Source: Diphasiastrum complanatum
Lineage: Eukaryota; Streptophyta; Lycopodiopsida; Lycopodiales; Lycopodiaceae
Assembly (NCBI GenBank): GCA_029204225.1
Contig: CM055105.1
Coordinates: 50,420,745-50,484,744, forward strand
Direction: 5' to 3'
Length of the DNA stretch: 64,000 nucleotides
The notes under the pieces are model-generated. The model did not search any database and was not told where the DNA came from. It saw only the letters and a program-made list of their open reading frames with translations. Positions 10,720-21,840 of this stretch are shown piece after piece (positions within the stretch are counted from its first letter, which is position 1; every line of letters begins with the position of its first letter). The position numbers were made by a program, and so were the translations under genes.

Positions 10720-11845
10720 TAATTGCTTTTTATTTCATGGAGAGAATGTTGTTAGTGGAAGTTATTCAAGTACATTACATTATTCAATCGAATGTGATGA
10801 GTTGTCTCCAAGTTGTACAACTCAAGAATGGGTGAAAGATTTATAATCTTTGAACTAGTCTTCATGGTGAGTCATGTGTTGAGTTGCTCCAGAATAGAAA
10901 TACCAAGAATCGATATCATGTTGTTCTCCAACCTTGGCCATAAAGGCTGCTTCATCTTCCTCTTGCTGTTGTATCAAAAAACTGGTTGAGATAGAATTCG
11001 CTTGTTGTTGGAACTGCTTCTTCTTCTCATTGTTGAATTTCAGAGTTCTACAATCCTTGATCTCATGTCCAGTTCTCTTGCAGTATCTACAGAATAGTTT
11101 TTGCTTTGCTTAGAAAGATGAAGTGTTCAAATTCCACCTTGAGCCAGAATTCGACCCTGAGCCAAAATTTGAGCCTGAGTCAAAATTTGATCCTGACTGT
11201 ATATTGCTCTTATTTTTGGATTTGAACTTCTGATTTTTGGAATATTGAGCTTGAGGATCTGACCCTGTGCGTGAGGAGGTTGCAGATCTTCTGGCCTCCT
11301 CTTGTTGAAGTAATGAAATCACTCTTGAAAGGGTGTTCTTATCCTGGATCGAAATTTCTAGGACCCAGTTCTCATAGGCCTCAAGAAGACTCAATAATAT
11401 AGTCATAACAACATCGGTATCTTCAATGACTGAGCAAGTTGCAGTCATCTGCTCCATAAGATTTTGGAAAGTGTTGATGTGGCTCGAAACACTTACTACT
11501 TAAGACATTCTCAGGATAAAGAATTTCTTCATCAAATGGAGTTTGGAGGAGACGTCCCTGATATCGTAGAGTGTTGCTAGGATGTCACATGCATCCTTAG
11601 CAGTATGAGCAGCTCTTATGTGATTGATTTGATTGTCTTTGATGTTGAGAGTGATCATGGCAAAAGCCTTGCGATCTTTCGTTTGGTGATAGTGGTTGCT
11701 TCACCTTCAGGCTTAGCTTCTGTGCCATCAACGATGTCCCACAGTTCCTTGGCTAGTAGTATGACCTTCATTTTGAACTTCCAGAAATGGTAGTTGCTCC
11801 CATCGAGTTTGTCGATAAGAGAAGAACTAAAAGACGAATCCATTC
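10720..11845 (-). pseudogene. Copia B gag-protease remnant
   Basis: On the minus strand the gag starts near 11845 with IDKLDGSNYHFWKFKMKV, the standard Copia gag opening, and continues AKELWDIVDGTE. A frame change near 11655 leads to a UBN2-like segment (11457-11110: LLEAYENWVLEISIQDKNTLSRVI) and a repetitive Ser/Gly/Asn stretch with four SGSN-type repeats. A complete zinc knuckle CRYCKRTGHEIKDC follows (near 11080). The protease motif reads FYSGATQHM near 10890, so the catalytic Asp of DSGA is Tyr. A stop follows six residues on, and LGDNSSHSIE marks the protease end near 10780. Integrase and RT are missing; the fragment adjoins the CACTA remnant. Confidence 0.75.
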
Positions 11846-11974
11846 TGTTTGAGTGAGATCGTTGGTAGAAACAACAATTTAAGAATCCTGCTGGCTACGC
11901 GCTTGCTAGAAAAATGTCTTTATAAAGACAAAACTTGATAATCTGCAATAGAAATACAGATTACTGAACAGTCT

Positions 11975-11986
11975 GCTCTGATACCA
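11975..11986 (-). promoter_or_regulatory. primer-binding site of Copia B
   Basis: gctctgatacca is the reverse complement of TGGTATCAGAGC. It lies between the gag remnant and an LTR whose minus-strand end is CA (TG at 11987-11988 on the plus strand). Confidence 0.8.
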
Positions 11987-12606
11987 TGTGGAAAATTGAT
12001 AGTTTAGTCAACGGAAGCTCGAGTGAGTGTGTGTAGGATCGGAAGCACAACAAACAACAATAGAGTATTCAAGTTGAATAATTCAATGCACAATGAAACG
12101 ATACAGTAGTGGGACTGAAAATTTGCACTCTAATTAATATCAAACAGTGAGTACAATGCTTGAAGTGATAACTTTAGCTTACAGTCGTTGGGAGTGATAA
12201 CTCTGGTTACAGAAACTCGAATAATCAGAAGAAGTTTTCTGATGAAGATTCTAGGATTGATATCCTACAAAATATCTATAACTATATTTTGTTGTAGTTA
12301 TTACAACCGCCTTATTACAGTTAATGCATGTACAAAGTGGGTGGACTGTCAATCCGAAGTCATTGGGTCAGGTTTTAGACCGACAGTATCGAAATTTACA
12401 AGTATCGAAAAATGTACAATGACTCGAAAAATACTAACTCAAAAAATATAATGTTTACACTCTCTCTCTAAACTATAATCACCCAAACACACGACATTCC
12501 AAAAAAGGACATGCAAACTTGCTACATAATGAGCTATTCTCTCTCTAATAGTGGGTTTACTCTTTCTAAAATGAGGCTTCGATAACAAATGTTAGGAACT
12601 CCTCCA
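11987..12606 (-). repeat. probable 5' LTR of Copia B
   Basis: The inner end is fixed by the primer site. The outer end is inferred: homology to duplicated units A and B resumes at about 12611 (ggccat then agattt), just after tcctccaca. No second LTR was found, so the far end is tentative. No coding sequence is seen inside. Confidence 0.5.
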
Positions 12607-13822
12607 CACAAGGCCATCAGATTTACCAGAAGACAAAAAAAAGTCATTGGGTTTTAGGAAGTCAACATTATACAAACTATCTATGAAAGTAGTTTTTGAC
12701 AGAAATTGTTTGTTCCATTTTTGGACTTTGCTAGTTTTCTCGAACATTGAGGAAGGCTCTTGTTTGAGGGCCTTCAATTCGACATAGTGGCCGATTGAAA
12801 TATTTTAAGTAAAACTACAAAAACATGTAGTTAGAGGAATCTTATAGTTGTAACTTTTCTTTGTTGATTCTATTTTTAGTAAAGTATGCTACGCACTCGA
12901 CTTCCTCCATAATACATGATATTCTACATGCTCAGAGAGCTAAAAAATAGCAAAGTATTGGGCAGAAAGTTGAGCTCAATACCTTTCATAAGGTGTATAT
13001 TCTACATGCTCATAAAACTCAAAAACAAACATTGAGTATTTAATTTACATCCTATATTGCCAGATTAGCTAAAGAGAATCCTTACTTTTATTAAATAAGG
13101 ATGGGAAGACTCGTCAACGTTCAAAATGATGAAACATAAAACGTGAAATCGTAAAGGCAAACTTAGCTAATCTTATGTATCTAAACAAATCAGATGAATG
13201 GATCCAAAACTTTTATGTATTGGGAAATGGTTGTTCACCCAATAAAATGACCGTAAATCTATGGTGAGGTCGTTAGGTCAAGGCATAATTGAACCAAGTG
13301 TAAAGGTCATTGAAAAGATTTTTTTCCAAGTGTAAAAGATGGTGAGGAAACCCCCTTTTTATGGCTGAAATTCTTTTGCAAGTCTCACTTATGCATCTAT
13401 ATGGGTCAAATTGTTCCTTTTGAAATTTACTTACAACAACCCTCTAGCATAATGTTCTTGTAATTTTGGTCTACTCAAATATTACATGAATCAACAATCT
13501 AGATTGTGTTTGGGGAGCATGACTACCTAGGGCATAATAATAGGATCTCATTATTTTTACAAGTTTGATTGGTTGTAATTTTCAGCCCTCAATTTAGAAA
13601 GCTATCATGGATGGAATCATGAACAAACTTAACCCTCATGGATGAAATCTTGAACACACTTAATTCTCATGGATGAAATCTTGAAAATGCATAGGCCACA
13701 TGGATCGAATCTTCAAAGTACATAGGCCTTACAAATGGAATCATTACCAAAATATTGAGAATGGTTTTCTTTTATTTCTATTAAAATTTCATGGCACACA
13801 TCATGTACAATAATGGTGTTTG

Positions 13823-13921
13823 TTGGCCCAGGGTAAGGATATATTGGCTCACCCTCTTGTCTCGCCACTACCGTGGCTCGTCAAGAGGACTTGCCATTAT
13901 ATCCTTACAATGGGCCCCCAA
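13823..13921. ncRNA. ~99-nt imperfect hairpin, copy C (function unknown)
   Basis: TTGGCCCA...GTAAGGATATA on the left arm pairs with TATATCCTTAC...TGGGCCCCCAA on the right arm around a 4-nt loop. Roughly 35 of 43 arm positions pair by eye. The same structure is present at 23438-23537 and 36583-36682. It could be a miRNA-precursor-like foldback or a small MITE. Nothing shows it is transcribed; ncRNA is only the closest available type. Confidence 0.3.
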
Positions 13922-14240
13922 AGCAATCGTTCTCTACTCTAAAACATGTCAAAAATAAGGTGAGCTCAATTTCAAGTTTCATAAAGATTCCATAATATGC
14001 CAAGAAAGTAGTTGAGGTTATTATCACTTTCCATAATATGCCAGCCAAAGTTTTAAAGCATCTAATATAAAGTTCCTGCACTATAAAGAATATGGATGGA
14101 TTTGAGGCATAATATTTTTATGACAAGTCAAGATCTTTCCATAATTTGATTCTTTTTAATAGGAAGAAGTAGGCTTTGAAGCAAATCCATTACCTAAGCA
14201 ATCAAGGAAAAGCTAAGCTAAACTAAACCAACACCTGAGA

Positions 14241-14561
14241 TTAGTTGATTACCTTCAATGATGCCTTATACTCCTTCCACAGTTGATCCACATTTTCTCC
14301 AAACTCTTCATTGAAGAAGCTCATGTTCCAGGGAGTTTTTGATCCCAATCGGCTGTTCAAGTTCTTGACAAAATCTGCTCGTCTCGTTACAAGATAATCA
14401 AGAAACAATGCTGTTACAGCATCATTGTCTGTCCATGTTTTGGCACCGACCCCAACTTTTGCCCATTCGATAGCCAAGTTTGCTTTCACCATTGTGTAGA
14501 AAGGAATGCCAGTAAAAAAATAGCTGTGCAGCAGGGGAATGTTCTTGTGGTGGCCAGTTCA
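14241..14561 (-). pseudogene. basic secretory protein (BSP) family, 3' fragment, copy C
   Basis: Carries the C-terminal ~105 codons of the family. It includes the end of the open frame GVGAKTWTDNDAVTALFLDYLV, then NSRLGSKTPWNMSFFNEEFGENVDQLWKEYKASLKVIN and a TAA stop. It matches the full copy at 23857-24639. At 14561 the homology stops abruptly inside the codons for the NW segment, and Copia integrase sequence begins at the next base. An extra A in a run near 14515 also breaks the frame. It lacks the N-terminal 60% of the protein and is dead. Confidence 0.85.
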
Positions 14562-15860
14562 CAGAAGAACTGCAGCCTACACACTGCAGCACAATGGTGT
14601 TACTGAACGAAAGAACATGACCCTAATGGAAACAACCAGATGCATGATGGCCTATTCGAAAGCTCCAAGGGCACTGTGGGCTGAAGCAGTAGATACAGCC
14701 GCATACATCCAAAACAGGACATGCAAATCTGGTGTTCCTCACATGACACCATGTGAGCTATGGTGGGGTAGAAAGCCCAACTTGTCTCACGTCAAAATCT
14801 TTGGATGTACAGCATATGCACATATTCCTAATAAGCTTCGAAAGAAGCTTGATGAGAAAGTTGAAAAGGGATTTCTGGTAGGTTATGACAACAATTTGTC
14901 ATACTAGAGAGTCTACATGCTAGACACGAACACTGTGAAAACAGTGAGGGATGTCAAATTCAACGAGAGCAGGACTATGGCCAACGAAAATCCTGTCAGC
15001 TACAAAGTTCTAGAGAGACAATACTATGACCTGCCGCCAGTGACAGAGGGAGCAGCAGACGAACACAAAAACGAAGATTTTTGAGTCACCTCCCATTCGA
15101 GCGACGAATCTGACGAAGAAAGATTCGAGAGGCAACCTGTCGCCACAGTTCCTGTAAACCAAGATGGTTCCGGACCGAGCAGAGCAGACAAGGAAAAAGA
15201 CATAACTGTTCCAGGAGGATCTCCCAGAAGGTCGACAAGACCACGAAGAGCGCCAGCAAGATCTGTGCCAGGCAGCTCAGCTTTCACATCAGAAGAATTC
15301 TACGGGTTCAGTGGTGAACCACAGACTTTAAAAGTGACGCTAGCTGGGCATCTCTCAAGGACAACTATAAAAGCATCTTGGGAGGATGCACCATCGCATC
15401 AGTCGCAGCAGTTCTCTCGGTCAGCAAGAAGCAGACCGTTGTAGCCCAGTCATCCTGCGAAGCAGAATATGTTGCAACAACAAAGATGGCCAATGAAATA
15501 ATCTGGCTAAGACAGTTCCTGGACGAACTGGGCAAAACAAGAAACGAGACCCTGGTCTTGTAGATGGACAACACCTCTGCAATACACCTGACAAAAGATC
15601 ACGTGTTCCATTCCAGAACCAAGCACATTGCGATCAAGTACCACTTGATCAGGGATCTAATTGAGAGGAAGATGTTGCAGACCACCTTCATCGGAACAAG
15701 AGACATGGTTGTTGACATCTTCACTAAAGCCCTGGACAAAGTACTCTTTGAGAGACAAAGGAACAGTCTCGGGATCGTAAAACTATCATGCTTTGAGAGA
15801 GAGCTGAAGAAACAAAATGTTTCTAATTACAAAGCCTTGCTAGCTTTCAGCCCTTAACCC
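14562..15860 (+). pseudogene. Copia C pol remnant: integrase C-terminus joined to RNase H
   Basis: The frame opens with TAAYTLQHNGVTERKNMTL, the segment with the third catalytic residue (Glu) of the Copia integrase. It continues with ALWAEAVDTAAYIQNR and HVKIFGCTAYAHIPNKLRKKLDEK up to GYDNN, then a stop at 14907. The linker (DEERFERQP..RRSTRPRRAPARS) follows. After about 15330 the sequence jumps straight to RNase H: an ASVAAVLSVSKKQTVVAQSSCEAEYVA segment with a stop at 15561. Then come DNTSAIHLTKDHVFHSRTKHIAIKYHLIRD and a VDIFTKAL segment. The whole reverse transcriptase is deleted, and gag, protease and the integrase N-terminus are missing on the left. The left edge is a direct junction with the BSP gene. 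Confidence 0.85.
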
Positions 15861-16630
15861 AACGAAGACATTCGTGAACTCGAAGATCAAGAGACACGAA
15901 GCATGAAAAGTTTCGCGAACACAAAAGTCAAAAGAAACGAAGACAAATTGTTCGTGAACACGAAAGATCCACGAACAAGATTCCTTCGCGGTCCAGTACG
16001 GAAGAAGACAGACGAGGTAAACCAAACCCATTCAGCGCTCACGCCCCAAGGAGTACCACCAAAGATCACGCAAGTACCCAGAAGTACAGTAATCTGATTG
16101 ATGACGTGACGTCAACAGATACTCTCTAGGTCGTGGCTAATCTGCCACTCTTGTAATTCTCTGGTTAGTTGTAGGTGCTTAATCACTCTGATCTTAGATT
16201 TACACAGAGAGACCGTACTTACTGGATTATACTTGACATATAGATCAAAACAGAATGCATAGAGTGTAACAGAGTGAAGAGTCTGATGCTAGTAAGCAAT
16301 CAAGACGATATACAGATCACATGTCCACTTGCGCGCGAAGACAATTCTGTCTAGGATCAGAAAATCCAACTGTCCGCTAGTGAAGCGAGACTACTACTCG
16401 TGAGAGAACCGTGTTTCTTTCACGCCAACGCACTGCGTGGATTCGCATGTAGTGTTTGAGAAAATTCAAAGAAGATTAATATAGATTATTTTTTGGTTGT
16501 GTCTGATCTTGAATGTTGAATGCTTATCCTGATATTTCATATGTCTAAGTTTTCTTGTTCATTTGAATTTCGCAATTTGGTTGAAACTAAGTCGAATGTT
16601 GCATTAATTTTATGAACGTAGATCAGTAGT
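15861..16630 (+). other. probable 3' non-coding region and LTR of Copia C
   Basis: Follows the RNase H stop. It starts with a stretch repeating ttcg(c/t)gaacac(g/a)aaag words (15905-15975). AT-rich sequence with a poly-T-rich 16480-16620 then runs up to the next, oppositely oriented Copia remnant. It has no supported ORF. LTR status is inferred only from position after pol, since no partner LTR was found. Confidence 0.35.
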
Positions 16631-16636
16631 GACTGA

Positions 16637-18364
16637 CTACACTCTAGAGTATTGTAGGAGCGATTCAGCTGGCAGTGAAGCAACAATTGTTGTTTGATAC
16701 CTGTACTCTTCATGCTCTTTGTATTGTTTGAAAAATTGAAAAGCTTCAGATTTGTGCTTCATTAAATATATAGCAGTCATCCTTGAATAATCATTGATAA
16801 ATGTAATAAAGAATTTTGTACCAAGTAATGATGGTGTTTGCATCAGGCCACATATATCAGTATGCACAACATCTAGCAATCTTTAGACGTATGTTCTTGA
16901 TTTGACTTAAATGGCCTTCTTGTCTGCTTTCTTATGATACAACTTTGGCAGGCAGGAGGGTCGATAATTTGATAGTCTAGATCAAGAGCTGAAGAATGCT
17001 TGTACATACAATCAATCGACAAATAATTAGGGCGAGCAAGTCTATAATGCCAAATCAATACTTTATTATTAGGTGTTGGACTGCTTAAAGCATGTACAGT
17101 CATAGAATAACAATGAGAAAGTCTTTTGCCTCGAGTGCAAGGACTCTCTTACTTTTATCAAGGATTTTACGTGAGTCTGTCTCAAACTCTACCTTATGTC
17201 CTAAATCAGTAATTTGACTGATCGACAATAGATATGTTGTCGGATTGGAGACATACAATACATTTGGTATCAGCTTCGACACCCCATGTAGAAAGTTCAA
17301 TCTTATAGTACCTTCACCTTTAGTTATATGTGAGTTGTTGTCTCCAAAGTAAACAAATATTTTAGTGCTATAGCCGAATAATCTGAAAACCATTCTTGAC
17401 GACTTGTCATATGTTGTGTCACTCCAAAATCGAGGAACCATTCCTCGGATCAATCAACAGGTGATGCTTCACCATGAAGGCTTCATGCTCGTCGTTGACT
17501 TCGACATTCCGCTTTGTGTTGATAGTTGCATTGTCTTGCTGATCCTGCTGTTTGTTTTTGTTGTTATTGAACTTCAAAATTTGACAGTCCTGGATCTTGT
17601 GGTTTGTCCTTTTGCAGTACTTGTAGAATAACTTTTTCAGAGTAGGTTGCTGATTCTGGGGTTGACTTTGCTTCTGTGACTGCCCCTGATTGTTGTCAAT
17701 TTTCTTGGCAACTTTCTTCTTCTATTGTTTCTTTGTCTTCTTCTTGGAGAACACAACTTGAGAGTCATTGAAGGAGGACAAAGACGCTCCATTCCTTTGA
17801 GTTTTCTCCTGCAGCAGCATAGTTATGACTCTGGATAAAGTTATTTCTGAATGGGTGGAAATCATCATCACCCAATTTTTATAAGAGGATGATAGACTAG
17901 ACAATAAAGTCATGACTGCATCAAAATCTTCAATTGTTGAATCTATGGCTGCCATCTACTCTAGTAGAGTCTTGAATTGATTTATATGATTCTGAAAAGA
18001 ATCACCTTCTGAAATTATGAGGGAGAAGAACTTTTTTCTTAGATGCAACTTTGAAGTGACATCTATCACTTCATAGAGTGTGCTCAATATGTCCCAAGCT
18101 CCTCTTGAAGATTTAGCTTATGTAATATGGCCAATCTGTGTGTCGGAGATGTTAAGGGTGATCAAGGCAAAAGCTTTGCCATCCCTGACCTTCCATTCAA
18201 AAATGGCTTGCTCATCGACATTGGGAACTAGTTCGATTCCAGCAACTATTTCCCATAGTACTTTGGCCATAAAAACTACCTTCATCTTAAACTTCAAGAG
18301 GTGGAAATTCAAACCATCGAGTTTATCTACCATTATAGCAGACTGTGAATGCGAATTCATTTGA
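16637..18364 (-). pseudogene. Copia D gag-protease-integrase remnant
   Basis: Minus strand, in order. Gag starts near 18350 (VDKLDGLNFHLLKFKMKV) and continues to NISDTQIGHIT. A UBN2-like part lies at 17955-17722. A zinc knuckle near 17615 reads YKYCKRTNHKIQDC, so its first Cys has become Tyr. The protease end is NVLYVSNPTTYLLSISQITDLGHKVEF (17260). The pre-integrase HHCC domain follows (WHYRLARPN...ACQSCIIRKQTRRPF, about 17060-16890). The integrase start LDVVHTDICGLMQTP (16870) retains the first catalytic Asp, and the sequence ends at about 16680. Several stops and shifts separate these parts, and RT and RNase H are missing. Confidence 0.85.
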
Positions 18365-18500
18365 AATTCAGAGATTTATGCAGATAGTAGATTATATGAC
18401 TAGAAACAATTATAATGAGTGTCTACGATATATCTAAACAATAGTTTTGACAATATAAGCTGTATAAAAGTATGAAATAGTAGAGACTATAGGAATTATA

Positions 18501-18512
18501 GCTATGGTACCA
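18501..18512 (-). promoter_or_regulatory. primer-binding site of Copia D
   Basis: gctatggtacca is the reverse complement of TGGTACCATAGC, a two-mismatch version of the plant Copia Met primer site. The LTR starts at TGTTGGAAATTG (18513 onward on the plus strand). Confidence 0.65.
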
Positions 18513-19030
18513 TGTTGGAAATTGACTAGTGGAAGATCTCTCGTTGAGTGCACAACGTCTACCAATAAAGTTTTGTAGGCGAACGCAAAATAAATGCGTT
18601 TTGCGTTATCCGTTTAAGAGCTAGAGCTTATGATCAACACAAATTATGAGTCATATGAGTATATTAATCTTCAAATAATTTATCTGCATGGCATGAATCA
18701 ATGAGTCAAAACTAAATGATAATGCATTCGACACGATTCAGATTGCTAGAATAGGAATTATGTAATCGCAGATAGTACAAGTCTAAATGCAGATACAAGG
18801 CCCGTTCTTCATGGAACAATACTCTAATATAACAGAGACAAAGAAAAAATTATTGCGCTTTGATCACTCGTCTCATTACTTGATTTTGATTACTGATCTT
18901 ATATTTATACACTTTTACATTGGCAGATTTGTACGTGAGAGCAGTTGGTGTATGTTAGATCGGTGTAGAGAAGAGCGGATAACCATGTTACCGCTTCCTC
19001 CTTCAAGAACCGTCACCGGTTGGCCGTAAT
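18513..19030 (-). repeat. probable 5' LTR of Copia D (outer end uncertain)
   Basis: The inner end is set by the primer site. The outer end was placed near 19030 only because sequence character changes, with no partner LTR seen. No coding sequence is evident. Confidence 0.4.
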
Positions 19031-19394
19031 CGCCTTGCTCTTGAAATGACTCCTAATTAAGGTCTGTAGTTTACAAACTGGATTAAGGCACCATGTTGTT
19101 GTTATTTGTCACCAATTATACAAGTCGAAGTCAGAGACTTCGATGTCGAGCTTGCTTTTGAGAAGATGTCAATAGCCTCCTCTTTGTGAATGTGAGCTTG
19201 GGGATTTCCATTGCTAGGTCTCATGTGCCTTACCTACATGAATCCATGCTCTATTCTATGTACTCATTCTTTCACGTTTAACGTGATTCCATGGATATCT
19301 CCTTGTTTCTAGCTTTCTTTGGATATGCTATCGTGAATACTTTGTACTTTTTCTTGCTACTAGCTTTACTTCCATTGTAATGGGTATTTGCTTG

Positions 19395-19660
19395 GATTTG
19401 GCACATGACACTAAGAGTTGTTGCTTGAAGCTTACTCATTGCTAATTGTCTATTAGACAGAGGTGGCTTTTTGTTATTTGTCACCTCATGTTGCATGGTG
19501 TTTAAAGACTTGGGATTTGGGCTTATTCATCAAGATTTAAGACATGTGAGGCTTATGCCCCTTTGTTGTTATGAGTTGTTGCTTGAAGTTTCCTCATTGC
19601 TAATTGTCTATTAGCCATAGGTGGCTTTTGGCTATTTGTCACCACATAGGCAACACATGG
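19395..19660. repeat. two-copy tandem duplication, ~165-bp period
   Basis: The block gagttgttgcttgaag, followed by tcattgctaattgtctatta and ggtggctttttg...tatttgtcacc, appears at about 19413-19486 and again at about 19578-19652. A partial third core (ttatttgtcacc) lies near 19105. The rest of 19031-19826 has no supported gene. Confidence 0.6.
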
Positions 19661-20840
19661 ATGTTAGTTGTTGCTTGCTACCCAAGTGGGCCATTTATAT
19701 TATTAGCTAAAGCTCTAACTCCAAAACACTCATGTCAAATTGTTCGGTTTTGTGCTTTGTGCCTAAACTAGTTATGTGTTTTATTTCTAATTATAGTGTT
19801 AGTCTTTGCACATAGTAAGGTTGTAATAAATATTTGTTGCCAACTAAGAAATGCATTTGGTTTCACATGTTTAGAAGGAAATACGATTTGAAAGATAATA
19901 AAGTTTGAATAAGCTATAAATGCCACTAGTTATAGAACATTCCTTCTAAAAATATTTCTCTACTTTTGAAAGTAAAATGTATAAATACTACTTAATTGAA
20001 ATTAGGGATACACTGCCATAAGTTTAGTTTCACAAAATTTGTGCAATATGAGTAAATCATGAAGATTTTTATCATGTTTTGTACATTCTACTTATTTATA
20101 CTTAGATATTCAAATGGCTTGTGAAGTTCACACTTGAAATTTGCACTACATCTAACAATATAGATTCTTTGCTTGAACTTTTTATCTATAATTGAGTACT
20201 GAATTAAAATTTGAGTTTGATTTGAATGTTGTTCATTATCAAAAAATTAGAATAAGAAACTTGACATACAATGCAACTAACATAATGGCTTGGTAATCTA
20301 AATTCACATTCATTTTTTTCATGTAAATGCTATAGAGCATCTATTTATTTGATTGAACTAATGCAAATCACCAAAGTATATCAAAGTTACAAGCAAGGTA
20401 ATGACCCATGTAGATTTAGAAAAAATTCTCTAGAAAGCATTGCCCATTTCAAAGTTCTAGAGAAAATTGCAACTAGACATATTTGAGGTTGATTGTGAAA
20501 ATAACACATATTATTTTTGTTAAACATATCTATCTATAGAAACACAAAGGTACTCCAAATATGATGAATACTAAGAGCCTTCAAGTAAAAATGTGAAGTT
20601 GAATTTTCATCTCATAAAGTACATCCATAATCCCACCAAATTCTTTTCATTAGTATAACCTTTTCATGGTTATTCGATTTTCTTTGGCTAAACTGACAAC
20701 AAATTTGAAGAGAAGAGTATATGACCATGTCAATGAAAAAATATCACACACACACACACATTTTGATTATTAGTCAAGCTAAATCTTTGTTTGTAATGCA
20801 TTACATAATGACAATGACTTTGCATTAGAATATCATGGAC

Positions 20841-20887
20841 GCACGCACGTGCATGTGCGTGCGCGTGCACACACACACACACACACA
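20841..20887. repeat. alternating purine-pyrimidine tract with (CA)n
   Basis: gcacgcacgtgcatgtgcgtg followed by a CA run is almost perfectly alternating purine/pyrimidine, a composition that favours Z-DNA. The matching tract in unit B is at about 33961-34003. Confidence 0.6.
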
Positions 20888-21028
20888 TTTTGTTTATTGG
20901 TTAAGCTAAATATTGCTTTGTAAGCATCACATAATGACAATGCATCTTGGTTTTCAAGGGGAGGCTTGAACCTGGGACCAAAGAAACTTTGGATGCCAAG
21001 CTAACCAACTGAGCCAACTCTTGGATAT
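20888..21028 (-). mobile_element. tRNA-derived SINE, unit A copy
   Basis: Read on the minus strand, an A-box TGGCTCAGTTGG (21005-21016) and a B-box GGTTCAAGCCT (20962-20972) have tRNA-like spacing. A body of about 70 nt follows (AAAACCAAGATGCATTGTC...), ending in a (TG)n tract. Related copies are at 34004-34145, 52721-52931 and inside a Copia ORF at 43368-43447. The head is too degraded to fold into a working tRNA, which fits a SINE. Confidence 0.6.
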
Positions 21029-21184
21029 TACATGACGACAATGACTCTGTATTAGTGATAATGACTCTACATATGTTACTATATGAGCACTTTTGACATA
21101 AAGTTGAGCTTGATGCTTTTGCCTTCAATTATGTTGTCGTTGAGTCGCATAGTAGTTTATGCTACTCTTACTTTTGTTAAGACT

Positions 21185-21840
21185 TTTTTTTTCCCCTCGG
21201 AAAACTAACCATAGATTAAGAAATATAAACAAAGTACAAGCTGTAAATAAACTTAGAGCAGCAAAAACTTTTCAGCCTCTTTAAAAAGAAGCAAGGGGGA
21301 GATACTAAAGTCACTACTCCCAAATTCCATGTTCTTCCTATCCAGCCAAATGTTCCAAAGAGTGATTACTCTGATTTGTTGCCAAAAAGCATTAACCTCT
21401 AAATCCTCAAAGGTGATATCGTTCGGCGGTAAATATGTGGGGCTGAATCCCTTGAATCTGACTTGGAAGCGCGCAATAAAGAGATCAAACACTGAGTTCC
21501 AACGAGGAGCATAACCATGAAAAAATAGATGGATCACATGTTCATCAAATGTTTTGCATTTAGTACATACATGCGATGCATCACCTCGATAACAAGCACT
21601 CACAGGAAGAGAATGTTGAATGATCATAAGAGAGAAAATTCGAAACTTGCCATTCTTCATCTTGTTAGTTTTGGGAAATTTGTTCTTCCACAAGATAGGG
21701 GAATCAGAAAGGTTTCATTTGGAATTGAACCAAGAGAAGGAGAAGTTCGGCTCTTTGGTAGCGGAAAAGATTGATGAGTAAGAAATTTTGCCCAATCTGT
21801 CAAAAGCCTTAGAGTCGAACTTATTAGACATATTTTCAAC
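21185..21840 (-). pseudogene. LINE (L1-type) ORF2 C-terminal remnant, unit A
   Basis: The minus-strand frame 21693-21253 has the order of the zinc-binding region at the end of plant LINE reverse transcriptases (zf-RVT). It runs WKNKFPKTNKMKNGKFRIFS, then LPVSACY, CTKCKTFDEHVIHLFFHG (Cys-Cys-His-His) and ITLWNIWLDRKNMEF. Upstream (to 21840) a related frame has FSWFNSKWNLSDPPILWK when compared with unit B. Downstream a 3' untranslated stretch ends in a short A-run (T-run on the plus strand, 21185-21192). The RT core and endonuclease are absent, as in typical 5'-truncated LINEs. Confidence 0.7.

Larger units (their letters stand above)
12611..14561. repeat. duplicated unit, partial copy C
   Basis: Matches unit A from about 22514 to 24175 and unit B from about 35650 to 37316 in the same orientation, at about 90-95% identity by eye. 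Its left edge is the Copia B LTR and its right edge is a Copia pol fragment that cuts the BSP gene. It keeps 13553-13782, about 230 bp that copies A and B both lack. That part includes a roughly 30-36 bp tandem repeat built on catggatgaaatcttgaa (13607-13735). Apart from the BSP piece, it has no supported gene. Confidence 0.85.

Noticed and set aside
12592-12777. Conserved small frame (KALKQEPSSMFEKTSK) in all three duplicated units
   Set aside because: Similarity follows from the duplication itself; flanking non-coding sequence is conserved equally and the frame ends differ.
20960-21020. Functional tRNA gene
   Set aside because: A and B boxes are present but acceptor and anticodon stems do not form; copies and a repeat tail point to a SINE.
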